Below are positions 20,565-29,840 of a stretch of 64,000 nt of DNA, in pieces; the first letter of the stretch is position 1, and the number at the start of each line of letters is the position of its first letter. Made by a program: the position numbers and the translations under genes. Source of the stretch: Nocardia vaccinii NBRC 15922 (GTDB taxonomy: Bacteria > Actinomycetota > Actinomycetes > Mycobacteriales > Mycobacteriaceae); contig NZ_BDCC01000032.1 of the NCBI RefSeq assembly GCF_001613305.1, positions 186,001 to 250,000 on the forward strand, written 5' to 3'. A model generated the notes under the pieces. That model was given only the letters and a program-made list of their open reading frames with translations. It made no database searches and was not told the origin of the DNA.

Positions 20565-21149
20565 TCAGTCCTCGAGGTCGGCAGCACCGAAGATCCCGCC
20601 GCGCTTGTAGCCGTTGGTGCGCACACACATATGCCCCTTCGTGGACAGCGGCTCCCCGCACAGCGGACACGGCGGCCGCCCGGCGGCGATCACCCGTGCC
20701 GACCGCAGCGCGAACTCCCGTGCCTGCGAAGGCGTCAGGAACACTCGCACCGCGTCGGGGCCCTCCTCGGTGTCGTCCAGCACCACCGACTCGTCCACCT
20801 CGGTCTCGGTGATCGCCAGCAACTCGACCACCACCGCGTTGGCATCCGCGTCCCAGCCCAAGCCCATCGTGCCGACCCGGAATTCGGCATCGATCGGGGT
20901 CTGCAGGGGGCCGGTGTCGTTCACATCGTCCGCCTGGGGCGGCACACTCGCGCCGAATCGGCGCGCCACCTCGTCCAGTAGCAGACCCATTCGATCGGCT
21001 AGCACCTTGACCTGCTGCTTCTCCAACAGCACGCTGACCACCCGCGGTTCCTCGACGGCCTGCAGATAGAAAGAGCGATCGCCCGGTTCACCGACGGTCC
21101 CGGCGACGAAACGATCGGGGGTGCGAAACACGTGGATTGCTCTGCTCAT
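20565..21149 (-). CDS. DUF3090 family protein
   Basis: A 194-residue actinobacterial protein with the DUF3090 features: SRAIHVF start, RFVAGTVGEPGDRSFYLQA, and a C-terminal zinc-ribbon-like CPLCGEPLSTKGHMC. Function unknown. The ATG is chosen for a strong AGGAGGT seven bases upstream. It sits between the histidine phosphatase and SCO1664 genes, a conserved block next to mshC, hinting at a shared role with mycothiol or inositol chemistry (inference). Confidence 0.92.
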   Translation of the reverse strand: MSRAIHVFRTPDRFVAGTVGEPGDRSFYLQAVEEPRVVSVLLEKQQVKVLADRMGLLLDEVARRFGASVPPQADDVNDTGPLQTPIDAEFRVGTMGLGWDADANAVVVELLAITETEVDESVVLDDTEEGPDAVRVFLTPSQAREFALRSARVIAAGRPPCPLCGEPLSTKGHMCVRTNGYKRGGIFGAADLED

Positions 21150-21178
21150 CTGCACCTCCTGAAACCACACTGCACTAC

Positions 21179-21955
21179 TTACTCCAAAGAGTCGGCGCGT
21201 TGCGCATTCCCATTATCCGCGTCGGTGATGCGCTCGCCCGCCACAGCACCACCGCTTCCGGCCGGACCGGGGCCGACCTCGCCGCCCGGGACCGGGCCCG
21301 CCGGTTCGCGCGAACGCTGCTCCGGAGGTGTCGCCAGCGCCGACAGGTCGGCGCCGGTGTCGTTGCTGCGCCACACCGACGGACCGGCCGGGGTGTACCG
21401 GACGACGCTGAGCGAGGCCGGTTCCACCACCAGGCGCTGGAATCCGTCCAGGTGGATGCCGAAGGCGTCGGCGAGCACCGATTTGATCACGTCGCCGTGC
21501 GTGCACGCCACCCACAGCGCGTCGCGGCCGTGCAGTTCGGCGAACCGGCGATCGTGCTCGCGGATCGCGGCCACGGCCCGGTACTGCACATCGGCCAGGC
21601 CCTCGCCGCCGGGGAACACCGCACCCGAGGCGTTGCGCTGCACCACCGCCCACAGCGGCTCCTTCACCAGATCGGCCAGCTTGCGGCCGGTCCAGTCGCC
21701 GTAATCGACCTCCACGAGGCGTTCCTCGGACACCGGTTCCAGGGCGAGCTTCTCCGCCAGCGGGGCCACGGTGCGAGCGCAGCGCAGCAGCGGAGAGACC
21801 ACGATGTGCTCGATAGGCAAGGGGGCCAAGCGTTCCGCGAGTGCGCGGGCCTGTTCACCGCCGCGTTCGGTGAGCTCCACTCCGGGAGTGCGCCCGGACA
21901 GGGTGTGAGCCGTATTCGAGGTCGACACCCCGTGCCGGAGCAGGATCACCGTCAT
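21179..21955 (-). CDS. histidine phosphatase family protein (phosphoglycerate-mutase-like)
   Basis: A 258-residue branch-1 histidine phosphatase. The catalytic His is in LLRHGVSTSN at the N-terminus, with VSPLLRCART, the acid region EVDYGDWTGRKLADL, and a second His in ACTHGDVIKSVLADA. It hydrolyses phosphomonoesters through a phospho-His; substrate unknown. The last 45 residues are Pro/Gly-rich and probably disordered. First gene of the mshC-containing cluster, 29 bases before DUF3090. Confidence 0.9.
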   Translation of the reverse strand: MTVILLRHGVSTSNTAHTLSGRTPGVELTERGGEQARALAERLAPLPIEHIVVSPLLRCARTVAPLAEKLALEPVSEERLVEVDYGDWTGRKLADLVKEPLWAVVQRNASGAVFPGGEGLADVQYRAVAAIREHDRRFAELHGRDALWVACTHGDVIKSVLADAFGIHLDGFQRLVVEPASLSVVRYTPAGPSVWRSNDTGADLSALATPPEQRSREPAGPVPGGEVGPGPAGSGGAVAGERITDADNGNAQRADSLE

Positions 21956-22219
21956 GCCCCCAGCCTAGGCGATTACACCGTTGCGGCCACGCGGCGAGCG
22001 GCACACGCACCCGATCTTGATTACGCTCAGCGCGAATCCGGTTCGGGTCACGGCGAATTCGCTGCTCCGGGCATGTGCCGGGGGATCATCGTGCTCGCCG
22101 GGCCCGGGATCGGGGTGCGCGCGCGGCGGGCAGCGTCGCATCGATCACTCCGGCGGTTCGCCGTGCCTTGGCCGTATCCGAACGGGTTGTGGCCCTAGGC
22201 TCTTGGGTGTGACGGAAGT

Positions 22220-23191
22220 ATGCGCACGGTGATGGAACAGCGGGCGGTCGGGCGCAGCGGCCTGCGGGTCTCCCGGATCGGCCTGGCCACCCACACCTGG
22301 GGCAGGGAGACCGATCCCGACGACGCGGCGGTGCAGTTGGTGGCGTTCGTCGAGGCCGGCGGCACGCTGCTGGACACCTCCCCCGCCTACGGGAGCGGCA
22401 CGGCGCAGCGCATCCTGGGCGAGCTGATCGGTGAACTGGTGCCCCGGCACGATCTGGTGATCAGCGGATGCGCCGGGATCACCCCGGTGCCGGTCACCGA
22501 TCCGGACGGCGCCCCGGCCGCGGAGCCGCGCTGGCGGGTGGACGCCTCGCGGCGCACCCTGTTGCGCCAACTCGACCAGACCCTCACCGAACTGGGCACC
22601 GACCATCTGGACATCTGGAGTGTGGCCGCGTGGGACCCGCACACTCCGCTGGACGAGATCACCGCCACCGTCCAGGACGCGGTGCAATCGGGCAAGGTCC
22701 GCTACGGCGGAGTGCGCGGCCTGGATGCCTGGCAACTGGCCACCATGGCGTGCGCCGCGCCGATCACCGTCGCGCAGACCCCGTACTCGCTGCTCGCACG
22801 CGGTGTCGAACACGACATCGTGCCCGCGGCCCAGCATCACGGCGTCGGGCTCATCGCGACCACACCCCTGGCGTGGGGCATCCTGACCGGCAAATACCGG
22901 GATGGGGTGCCCGCCGATTCGCGCGGCGCGGACGAGACCAGCGGCGCGCAGATCCGCGAGCGCCTCGACGAGCACGCCGACCGGGTGGTGGACGCGCTGG
23001 TCACCGCCGCCGACGGCATGGGCACCTCCCCGCTGGCCGTGGCGCTGGCCTGGGTGCGTGACCGGCCGGGGGTGGCCTCGCTGATCGTGGGAGCACGCGA
23101 TATGGGTCAGCTCACCGGTGTGCTGGCCGCCGAGACCCTGGAGCTGCCGCGTGCGATCGCCTCGGCCCTGGACGATGTCAGCAGTATCTGA
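22220..23191 (+). CDS. aldo/keto reductase homologue with substituted active site
   Basis: A 323-residue TIM-barrel protein of the AKR fold. The DTSPAYGSG segment keeps the Asp and Tyr of the catalytic tetrad, and the C-terminal TPLAWGILTGKY and LIVGARDMGQL segments that bind NADP(H) are present. By manual alignment the catalytic Lys (normally in ATK) is replaced in VISGCAG and the catalytic His (normally in QVH) is replaced in IWSVAAW. It may therefore be a non-reductase binding protein. ATG 22220 or ATG 22232 could be the start. It heads away from the mshC cluster. Confidence 0.83.
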   Translation: MRTVMEQRAVGRSGLRVSRIGLATHTWGRETDPDDAAVQLVAFVEAGGTLLDTSPAYGSGTAQRILGELIGELVPRHDLVISGCAGITPVPVTDPDGAPAAEPRWRVDASRRTLLRQLDQTLTELGTDHLDIWSVAAWDPHTPLDEITATVQDAVQSGKVRYGGVRGLDAWQLATMACAAPITVAQTPYSLLARGVEHDIVPAAQHHGVGLIATTPLAWGILTGKYRDGVPADSRGADETSGAQIRERLDEHADRVVDALVTAADGMGTSPLAVALAWVRDRPGVASLIVGARDMGQLTGVLAAETLELPRAIASALDDVSSI

Positions 23192-23497
23192 CCCAGCCGC
23201 GCGTCCGCGGGTCACGGCCGGTGCCTCGGAGGAGCGACCGGCAGCCGTGCACGGCCCACGCTGCGCCTCGGTCTGCCGCCACTACTGGTGGTGCAATCAC
23301 CCGCACGGCGCGAGGATGACCCGAACCCGGTCGTCCGGGACCGCTGGTGCGCGCATGCCGTACCGGGAAGGTCCCGGCTCGCGACCGTACTCTCGGGTGG
23401 CAAGTGGTCCGCGTGCCTGCACCCGCACAGGTCGGCCGTAGCCCGATTCGCACCCGGCGCGGCGGACGGGCCGGCGCCCGGTGCGCGCGGGCACCAC
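23192..23497. other. intergenic region, no gene recognised
   Basis: About 300 bases between the AKR homologue and the heme-importer operon. No convincing gene or terminator hairpin was seen; it ends at an IdeR-like element. Confidence 0.5.
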
Positions 23498-23510
23498 TTA
23501 GGCTTGCCTA
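23498..23510 (+). promoter_or_regulatory. IdeR/DtxR-type iron box (one good half)
   Basis: TTAGGCTTGCCTA contains TAGGC-TT-GCCTA and matches the right 13 positions of the IdeR consensus TTAGGTWAGSCTWRCCTAA; the left five bases do not match. It ends one base before the hmuT start, so bound regulator would block initiation. Iron repression of the importer is therefore likely. Confidence 0.6.
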
Positions 23511-23511
23511 C

Positions 23512-24573
23512 ATGAGCTGCCTCGCCCGGGTCCGATCGTCCCGCATCGCTTCCGCGCGGCCGGTGCGCCGCATCGCGCTGGCCGTATTCACCGTCGCGAC
23601 GGTCACGACGGTCGGCGCGTGCGGGCCCTCCGGCGGGAACGGCAGCGCCGCGCAGCACGGTCCGGCCACCGCGACGCTCGCCGACCCCAACCCGGTGCCG
23701 ATCGGGCCCGCGCCGCATCCAGCGTTACCGGTGACAGTGCACTCTTTCGACGGATCCTCGGTGACCGTCACCGACGCCGCCCGCATCGTCGCGGTCGACC
23801 AGTACGGCACCCTCGCCCAGACCGTGTGGGCGCTGGGCCTGGGCGCGAATCTGGTCGGCCGCTCCACCGCCGCGGCGTTCCCAGCGGCCAAGGACGTGCC
23901 CAGCGTGGCGGGTGGCAGCGGCAGCATCAACATCGAAGCCGTTGCCGCGCAACGGCCCACGGTCTTTCTCACCGATACCGTCAGCGCCACGCCCACCATG
24001 CGCGATCAGCTCAGAGCGCTCGGTATCACCGTGGTCTACTTCGATCCCGCACGCACCCTGGCCGGGGTCGGACCACAGATCCAGGCCGTGGCCGCCGCCC
24101 TGGGCGTGCCGCAGGCCGGCGCCGCCCTGGCCCAGCGCACCCAGCGCGAGATCGACGCCGCGACCGCTGCTGTGCCGAAACAGAATCCGGCGCCCGAGAT
24201 CGCGTTCCTGTATCTGCGCAGCACCGCGATCACCATGATGGCCGGGCCGGCGTTCGGTTCACACGCGCTGATCACCGCCCTGGGTGGCGCCGACGCCGGG
24301 CAGGCCGCCGGGATCACCGAACCGTTCGTGCCGATCACCAGCGAATCGATGATCAGCGCGAATCCCGATGTGTTCCTGGTCATGACGGACGGCCTGCAAT
24401 CGATCGGCGGCGCGGACGGCCTGACCGAGATCCCCGGCGTCGCCCAGACCAACGCCGGTAGGAACAAACGCGTCATCGATATGGCCGACTCGGTGCTGCT
24501 GAGCTTCGGCCCCAACACCGGCCGCATCCTCGCCGCTCTGTCCCGGGCCCTCTACGGCACCCGCCCCGCATGA
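23512..24573 (+). CDS. hmuT: heme/iron ABC transporter substrate-binding lipoprotein (HmuT-like)
   Basis: A 353-residue periplasmic-binding-type protein with a signal peptide ending in a VGAC lipobox at about residue 37. The fold markers ARIVAVDQYGTLAQTVWALGLG, IEAVAAQRPTVFLTD and NPDVFLVMTDG place it among class III iron-siderophore/heme binding proteins. Together with the following permease and ATPase it fits HmuT of corynebacterial hemin uptake, though a siderophore or cobalamin substrate is not excluded. The ATG at 23512 directly follows an IdeR-like box. Its stop overlaps the permease start by four bases (ATGA). Confidence 0.8.
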   Translation: MSCLARVRSSRIASARPVRRIALAVFTVATVTTVGACGPSGGNGSAAQHGPATATLADPNPVPIGPAPHPALPVTVHSFDGSSVTVTDAARIVAVDQYGTLAQTVWALGLGANLVGRSTAAAFPAAKDVPSVAGGSGSINIEAVAAQRPTVFLTDTVSATPTMRDQLRALGITVVYFDPARTLAGVGPQIQAVAAALGVPQAGAALAQRTQREIDAATAAVPKQNPAPEIAFLYLRSTAITMMAGPAFGSHALITALGGADAGQAAGITEPFVPITSESMISANPDVFLVMTDGLQSIGGADGLTEIPGVAQTNAGRNKRVIDMADSVLLSFGPNTGRILAALSRALYGTRPA

Positions 24574-25979
24574 GCGAGCCCACCCCGCAGGACATTTCAC
24601 GGTGCCGCCCCACCGGCGCCGGCGCGGTGCCCGACGTCCCCGTATCGGCAATCGATGCAGACACGCAACCACCGCATCGAAGCCCGCACAGCGGCGTATC
24701 CCCCGCTGAAACACCCGATCCGGACTCGGCTCCGGAACCCGGCCGGGCACATGAACCGCAGGTCCCGCCCGGTAGCACCGCATCCTCGGGTGCACACGAA
24801 CCGGCGCACACCGCCGACACCCCGGCACGGCGGCAATCCGTTCCGGCGGCGCCACCACGCAATGACGCTCACGCGCAACGGGATTCGAACACAGCGTCCG
24901 CGCCTACCGGCGAGGGCGGTGTCGATCCCGGGACGCGACGGTCTCGGCGCTCACGGGTGACGGTCGCGTTCGTGGTGTCCATCGCGCTGTTGGTGGGGTT
25001 GGCGTTGGTGTCCGCGGCGATCGGGCAGGTGCCCACGACGCCGTGGGAGGTCGCCGGGACGGTGCTGCACCGGATCGGGCTGGATTGGGGGCCGTTGCCG
25101 CATCATCCGGCCGGGCAGGTGACGTTGCTGCAGGTGCGTTTCCCGCGGGTGGTGTTGGCGCTGCTGGTGGGGGCCGCACTGGCCACGGCGGGTGCGTTGT
25201 TGCAGGGGGTGTTCGCCAATCCGCTGGCCGAACCGGGGGTGATCGGGGTATCGGCGGGGGCGGCGGTCGGCGCCGGAGTGGTGATCGTGGTCGGGGGCGC
25301 GTTCGCCGCGGCATGGTCGGTGGCCGCGGGCGCGTTCGTGGCCGGACTGGGCACGACGCTGCTGGTGTATCTGCTCTCGCGCTCGGGGGGACGCACCGAG
25401 ACGGTGACCTTGGTGCTCACCGGTGTGGCGGTCAACGCGTTCGCCGGTGGGCTGATGTCGTTCCTGCTGTTCACCGCCTCGAACGCGGCGCGCGATCAGA
25501 TCGTGTTCTGGCAGCTGGGCAGCCTCAACGGCGCGACCTGGCAGTCGGTGGCCGTGGTCGCGCCGCTGACCGGCGCGGGTGTGCTGGCCGCGATTCTGAT
25601 GGCGCCGCGGCTGGATCTGCTCGCGCTCGGTGAGGCCGCGGCGCGGCATCTGGGTGTGGATGTGGAACGGTTGCGGCGCAACGTCGTTCTGGTCGTGGCC
25701 GTGCTGGCGACGGCGGGCGTGGCATTCACCGGGATCATCCTGTTCGTAGGGCTGATCGTGCCGCATGTGGTGCGCATGCTCGTGGGACCGGCGCATCGGG
25801 TGCTGATCCCGCTCTCGGCGATCCTGGGCGCGGTGGTGCTGCTGGCCGCCGATATCGGCGCCCGCGATCTGGTCACCAACGCGGACCTGCCGCTGGGCAT
25901 GCTCACCTCCCTGGTCGGCGGCCCGTTCTTCTTCTGGCTGCTGCGCCGCACCCGCGCCCGATCGGGAGGCTGGGCATGA
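24570..25979 (+). CDS. hmuU: heme/iron ABC transporter permease (HmuU-like, FecCD family)
   Basis: A 469-residue FecCD-family permease with about ten membrane segments from residue 128 on. Family hallmarks are VRFPRVVLALLVGAALATAGALLQG, NPLAEPGVIGVSAGAAVGAG, and the ATPase-contact region GEAAARHLGV plus GIILFVGLIVPHVVRMLVG. It carries an unusual, about 125-residue hydrophilic Pro/Ala/Glu-rich N-terminal extension, predicted disordered and cytoplasmic. The ATG overlaps the hmuT stop, which supports the long form; an internal start near residue 125 remains possible. Overlaps hmuV by four bases. Confidence 0.88.
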   Translation: MSEPTPQDISRCRPTGAGAVPDVPVSAIDADTQPPHRSPHSGVSPAETPDPDSAPEPGRAHEPQVPPGSTASSGAHEPAHTADTPARRQSVPAAPPRNDAHAQRDSNTASAPTGEGGVDPGTRRSRRSRVTVAFVVSIALLVGLALVSAAIGQVPTTPWEVAGTVLHRIGLDWGPLPHHPAGQVTLLQVRFPRVVLALLVGAALATAGALLQGVFANPLAEPGVIGVSAGAAVGAGVVIVVGGAFAAAWSVAAGAFVAGLGTTLLVYLLSRSGGRTETVTLVLTGVAVNAFAGGLMSFLLFTASNAARDQIVFWQLGSLNGATWQSVAVVAPLTGAGVLAAILMAPRLDLLALGEAAARHLGVDVERLRRNVVLVVAVLATAGVAFTGIILFVGLIVPHVVRMLVGPAHRVLIPLSAILGAVVLLAADIGARDLVTNADLPLGMLTSLVGGPFFFWLLRRTRARSGGWA

Positions 25980-26824
25980 GCGGGGTGTCCCGGGCGCTCA
26001 CCCGGATTCTCGCGCGCACCCACGCGATTCCCGAGGACCCGCCCCCGGGCACGGTCACCCTGCGCGGCACAGAGGTGAGCGTGGACCGCGGCAGCGGACG
26101 GCGAGTATTGGACCGGGTGAGCCTGGACGTGGTCGCCGGGCGGATCCTGGCGCTGGTCGGTCCGAACGGCGCGGGCAAGTCCACGCTGTTGGCGGCCCTG
26201 GCCGGAGAACTCGAACTCGCCACCGGCACAGTCGAACTCGACGGCCGCGAGCTGGCGCACTGGACCGTGGCGGATATGGCGCGCCGCCGCGCGGTCCTGC
26301 CGCAGACACACAACGTCGGGTTTCCGTTCACCGCCCGCGAGGTCGTCACCATGGGCCGAGCCCCATGGGCGCGCACCCCGCGCCAGGGCGAGGACCTGGC
26401 GGCCGTCGAGGCGGCCATGGCCGCCACCGACGTCACCCACCTCGCCCAGCGTCCGTTCCCGGCGCTGTCCGGTGGTGAACGCGCCCGCGTGGCGCTGGCG
26501 CGCGTGCTGGCCCAGCGCACCACCACCTTGCTGTTGGACGAACCCACCGCCGCCCTGGATCTGGGCCATCAGGAAGCGGTCCTGCACCTGGCCCGCGAGC
26601 GCGCCGCCGCGGGAGCCGCGGTCGTGGTGGTACTGCACGATCTCGGTATCGCCGCGGCCTACGCCGACAGCGTCGCGGTATTGCGGGACGCCCGCCTGGC
26701 CGCGTCCGGCCCGCCGCGCGAGGTGCTGACCACCGCACTGCTCACCCGCGTCTACCAGCATCCGGTGGAGGTCATCGACCATCCGGTCACCGGCGCGCAA
26801 CTGGTACTGCCGCTGCGCCGCTGA
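25976..26824 (+). CDS. hmuV: heme/iron ABC transporter ATP-binding protein (HmuV-like)
   Basis: A 282-residue ABC ATPase that powers import through the preceding permease. Walker A GPNGAGKST, Q-loop VLPQTHN, signature LSGGERARVALAR, Walker B TLLLDEPTAALDLGH and the switch His in VVVLHDLGIAA are all intact. The start overlaps the permease stop (ATGA), so the three genes form one translationally coupled operon. The gene converges on the mmpL gene with an 18-base gap. Confidence 0.92.
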   Translation: MSGVSRALTRILARTHAIPEDPPPGTVTLRGTEVSVDRGSGRRVLDRVSLDVVAGRILALVGPNGAGKSTLLAALAGELELATGTVELDGRELAHWTVADMARRRAVLPQTHNVGFPFTAREVVTMGRAPWARTPRQGEDLAAVEAAMAATDVTHLAQRPFPALSGGERARVALARVLAQRTTTLLLDEPTAALDLGHQEAVLHLARERAAAGAAVVVVLHDLGIAAAYADSVAVLRDARLAASGPPREVLTTALLTRVYQHPVEVIDHPVTGAQLVLPLRR

Positions 26825-26842
26825 CCCGGTTCGGCGAAAAGG

Positions 26843-29026
26843 TCAGCGCCACACCAGTTTCAGCACCGCCGGGGTCAGCAGCAGCCGGATCACCGTGGCA
26901 TCGAGGATCAGCGCGGCGATCATCCCGTACGCGATGTATTTCATCAGCACCAGATCCGAGAAGCCGAACGCGCCGGTGACCACGATCAGGATCGCCGCGG
27001 CCGAGGTGATCACCCCGCCGGTGTGGGCGATGCCGTAGCGGATCGCCTCACGCGGCGGCGCGCCACCCGCACGGGCCTCGGTCATCCGCGATTGCAGGAA
27101 AACCTCGTAGTCGGTGGACAGCCCGAACAGCACCGTCACGATCAGCACCAGCACCGCGAACATCAGCGGCCCCGGGGTGAAGCGGAACAGCCCCGCGCCG
27201 TGGCCCTCGACGAAGATCCAGGTCAGCACGCCCAGCGTCGCGCCCAGACTCAACGCGCTCATCACGACGGCTTTCACCGCCAGGATCAGCGAGCGGAACG
27301 CCGCGTACATCAGCGCGAGCGCCGCGCAGATCAGAATCGCCGCCAGCAGCGGCAGCCCGCCGATCAGCCCGCGGATGCTGTCGAGTTCGAGCGCCGGGAC
27401 ACCCGCGACCATCACCCGCACACCGGGTGGATGCGGGATCGCGCGCAGGGTGTCGATCGCCGCGTCGGGATGCTGCTGGTCCACCAGCCCGGCCGAGAGC
27501 ACGTTGACACCGTGGGTGGTCGGCGCGGACGGTTCGAACGGCCCGGTCAGTCCCGGCGCGAAATTGGCCTGGAACCGGATGTCGGAGAGCTGCTGCGGAT
27601 TCGCGCCCACCACCACGAGCTTGAGCGGTTGGGTGCGGAAGTCCGGAAACAGCCGGTCGAAATCCTCCTGCGCCACCCGCGCCGGATTGTCCGAGGCCAG
27701 ATACCGTTCGCTCAATCCGCCGAATTCGATGTGCCGGAACGGGATCAGCAACACCAGCAGCCCCAGCACCACCGGTACGATCACCCGCACCGGGCGGCGC
27801 ATCGCGAACAACGCCAGATCGGAGAAGAATCCCTGCCCGCGCCGGTCGCGCAACGTGGTAGAGATCTCCACCGGCTCAGCGCTACGCACACTGGCCAGCC
27901 GATGCCAGCCCCACAGGTCGATCCTGGTCCCGACGATGCTCAGCAGCGCCGGAAGCGCCGTCACCGACAACACCGCGGCCAGCAGCACCGCGCTGATCCC
28001 GCCGTAGGGCACCGACCGCAGCACCTGATGCGGATAGATGAACAACGCGCCCAGGCTCACCGCGATGATCGCCGCGGAGAACAACACCGTGCGCCCCGCG
28101 GTCGCCACGGTGCGGGCGGTGGCCTCCTCCACGGTCTGCCCGGCGGCCAGCTCTTCACGGAAGCGGGTCACCGCGAACAGCCCGTAATCGATCGCCAACC
28201 CCAGACTCACCAATGTCACCACGGCGCTGGCGAACACGTTCACATCGATCACATCGGTCAGCCCCCGGATGATGCCCTGGGTGCCCAGCACGGTCATCGC
28301 GCCGATCAGCACCGGCAGCAACGCACCCACCACACCGCCGAACACGAAGAACAGCAGGATAGCCACCAGCGGCAGCGCGATCAGCTCCGCGCGCCGAATA
28401 TCGTGCTGCATCCCCAGATTGATGCCCTCGACCACCGGTTGCAGCCCGGCCAGTTGCACTGTCGTGCCGCCGGGTCCTGCGCCGGCCGCGCCCGCGCCGA
28501 GCCGGTCCTCGATGGCCAGGTAGTTGTTCACCGTCTGGGTGTCCTGGCCGCGCAACCCGATACTGGCGAAGGCGTGGGTGCGCGTGGCGTCGGCGAATGT
28601 GCCCATCATCGGGCCGTCGAAATAGCTGTCGATCTTCTTGATCCGGTCCGGATACCGGGCGTGCAGGTTCGCCAGCGCGGTGGTGATCGCGCCGTGTACG
28701 GCCGGATCGTCCACGGTGCGTCCCGGCGGGGCGGTGTACAGGACGATCACGTCGGCGTCGGTGTCGCGCCCGAACGTCTGATCGGCCAGTTGGGAGGCGA
28801 TGACCGATTCGCTGTGGTCGTCGAACCAGCCGCCCTGGGTCAGGCGCGGTCCCAGATCGCGCCCGCAGAATCCGGAGACCGCGACCAACGCGACGAACAC
28901 CGCCAGCACCGGATAGCGGTGCCGGTACACGAACCGGCCCCACCACAGCGACAACTCCCGGAACCGGCCCTGCTCGATGCGCGCGGGCTCGGTACCGGCT
29001 CGATGTTCGGTCACCGTGCGGCTCAA
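26843..29026 (-). CDS. MMPL-family RND transporter
   Basis: A 727-residue RND lipid exporter of the MmpL type with two six-helix halves and two extracytoplasmic loops. The proton-relay Asp-Tyr pairs of MmpL3 are present in both halves: LGLAIDYGLFAVTRFREEL and LFGLSTDYEVFLQSRMTEA. It is short (about 730 residues, no long C-terminal tail), nearer MmpL11 or small MmpLs than MmpL3. TTG start at 29026 is tentative. It is convergent with hmuTUV and upstream of an MTB12-like lipoprotein on the same strand; mycobacterial MmpL3/MmpL11 have been linked to heme uptake, which makes the neighbourhood suggestive. Confidence 0.9.
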   Translation of the reverse strand: MSRTVTEHRAGTEPARIEQGRFRELSLWWGRFVYRHRYPVLAVFVALVAVSGFCGRDLGPRLTQGGWFDDHSESVIASQLADQTFGRDTDADVIVLYTAPPGRTVDDPAVHGAITTALANLHARYPDRIKKIDSYFDGPMMGTFADATRTHAFASIGLRGQDTQTVNNYLAIEDRLGAGAAGAGPGGTTVQLAGLQPVVEGINLGMQHDIRRAELIALPLVAILLFFVFGGVVGALLPVLIGAMTVLGTQGIIRGLTDVIDVNVFASAVVTLVSLGLAIDYGLFAVTRFREELAAGQTVEEATARTVATAGRTVLFSAAIIAVSLGALFIYPHQVLRSVPYGGISAVLLAAVLSVTALPALLSIVGTRIDLWGWHRLASVRSAEPVEISTTLRDRRGQGFFSDLALFAMRRPVRVIVPVVLGLLVLLIPFRHIEFGGLSERYLASDNPARVAQEDFDRLFPDFRTQPLKLVVVGANPQQLSDIRFQANFAPGLTGPFEPSAPTTHGVNVLSAGLVDQQHPDAAIDTLRAIPHPPGVRVMVAGVPALELDSIRGLIGGLPLLAAILICAALALMYAAFRSLILAVKAVVMSALSLGATLGVLTWIFVEGHGAGLFRFTPGPLMFAVLVLIVTVLFGLSTDYEVFLQSRMTEARAGGAPPREAIRYGIAHTGGVITSAAAILIVVTGAFGFSDLVLMKYIAYGMIAALILDATVIRLLLTPAVLKLVWR

Positions 29027-29054
29027 TCGTTTTCCCGTTCCGTCCCGGCCCGGA

Positions 29055-29597
29055 TCAGCCGCAGGCCGGGGTCTGGTAGTCCGCCGAGCGCAGGATGCCG
29101 CACAGGTCGGTGCGCGAGATCTTCCACGTGCCGTCCAGATCGATGAAGTGCATGACGGTGGTGCGCACGTTCTCCCCGGTGCCGTCCTTGTCCAGGCGCA
29201 GGGTCGCGGTCAGGGTGCCGTCGTGATTGTCGAACACCGGATCCACCACCCCGTACACCGCGTTCGGATGTTCGTGCAGCGCCTTGTACATATCGGGGAT
29301 GGCCGACCGGAACGCCGCGCCGTCCTGGATCAGGTTGGTGCGGTCACTGTCCGGCAGCGACGGGTCCAGGGCGCGCTTGAGCTGGGTGTCCAGCTGCGCG
29401 GCAGTCGGAATCGGGGGCCGGTTCGCCGAACTCACGGCCGCGGCCTGCGCGGAGGAGGTCAGCGCGGCGTACGCCGAGGATCGGGCCGCGGCCACCGACG
29501 CCTCGTCCGGGTCGCTGCTGCACGCGGCGGTCAGCACGGCCAGCGCGATCAACGCACCGCCGATCGCTGCGCCCCGGGTTGTTCCTCGCACTGCCAT
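29055..29597 (-). CDS. MTB12-like secreted lipoprotein
   Basis: A 180-residue lipoprotein (signal AAIGGALIALAVLTAAC with lipobox LTAAC). The mature domain ends in DLDGTWKISRTDLCGIL, the kind of C-terminus seen in the mycobacterial low-molecular-weight antigen MTB12/CFP-2 family, an NTF2-like fold. Function unknown. Transcribed ahead of the mmpL gene, 28 bases apart, so likely an operon. ATGs at 29603 and 29597 are both possible; the second has GAGG six bases upstream. Confidence 0.75.
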   Translation of the reverse strand: MAVRGTTRGAAIGGALIALAVLTAACSSDPDEASVAAARSSAYAALTSSAQAAAVSSANRPPIPTAAQLDTQLKRALDPSLPDSDRTNLIQDGAAFRSAIPDMYKALHEHPNAVYGVVDPVFDNHDGTLTATLRLDKDGTGENVRTTVMHFIDLDGTWKISRTDLCGILRSADYQTPACG

Positions 29598-29840
29598 CGC
29601 CATCCTCACGGCCTCGAAGTTAACCGTACTTCTCACTGTCCCACCAGTCCGTCATGCGGATATGCCATCAGCTGCGGCTCGGCCCCGGGCGAGCGTTCAC
29701 CACCCCAAGGTAGGTGAACCACACCGGCGGCGGGCACGCGGGAGGGCCGGTGTGTTCGCGGCCCGCCGTGGCGCGGCTGCGTTCCGCGGCGGTGCGGGCC
29801 GCCGCCGGAGGATGGACCGGATATGTTGTGGCCCAGGCGA

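Noticed and set aside
27023-29146. Long plus-strand frame antisense to the mmpL gene
   Set aside because: His/Arg/Gln-rich product without motifs; the MmpL reading is well supported.
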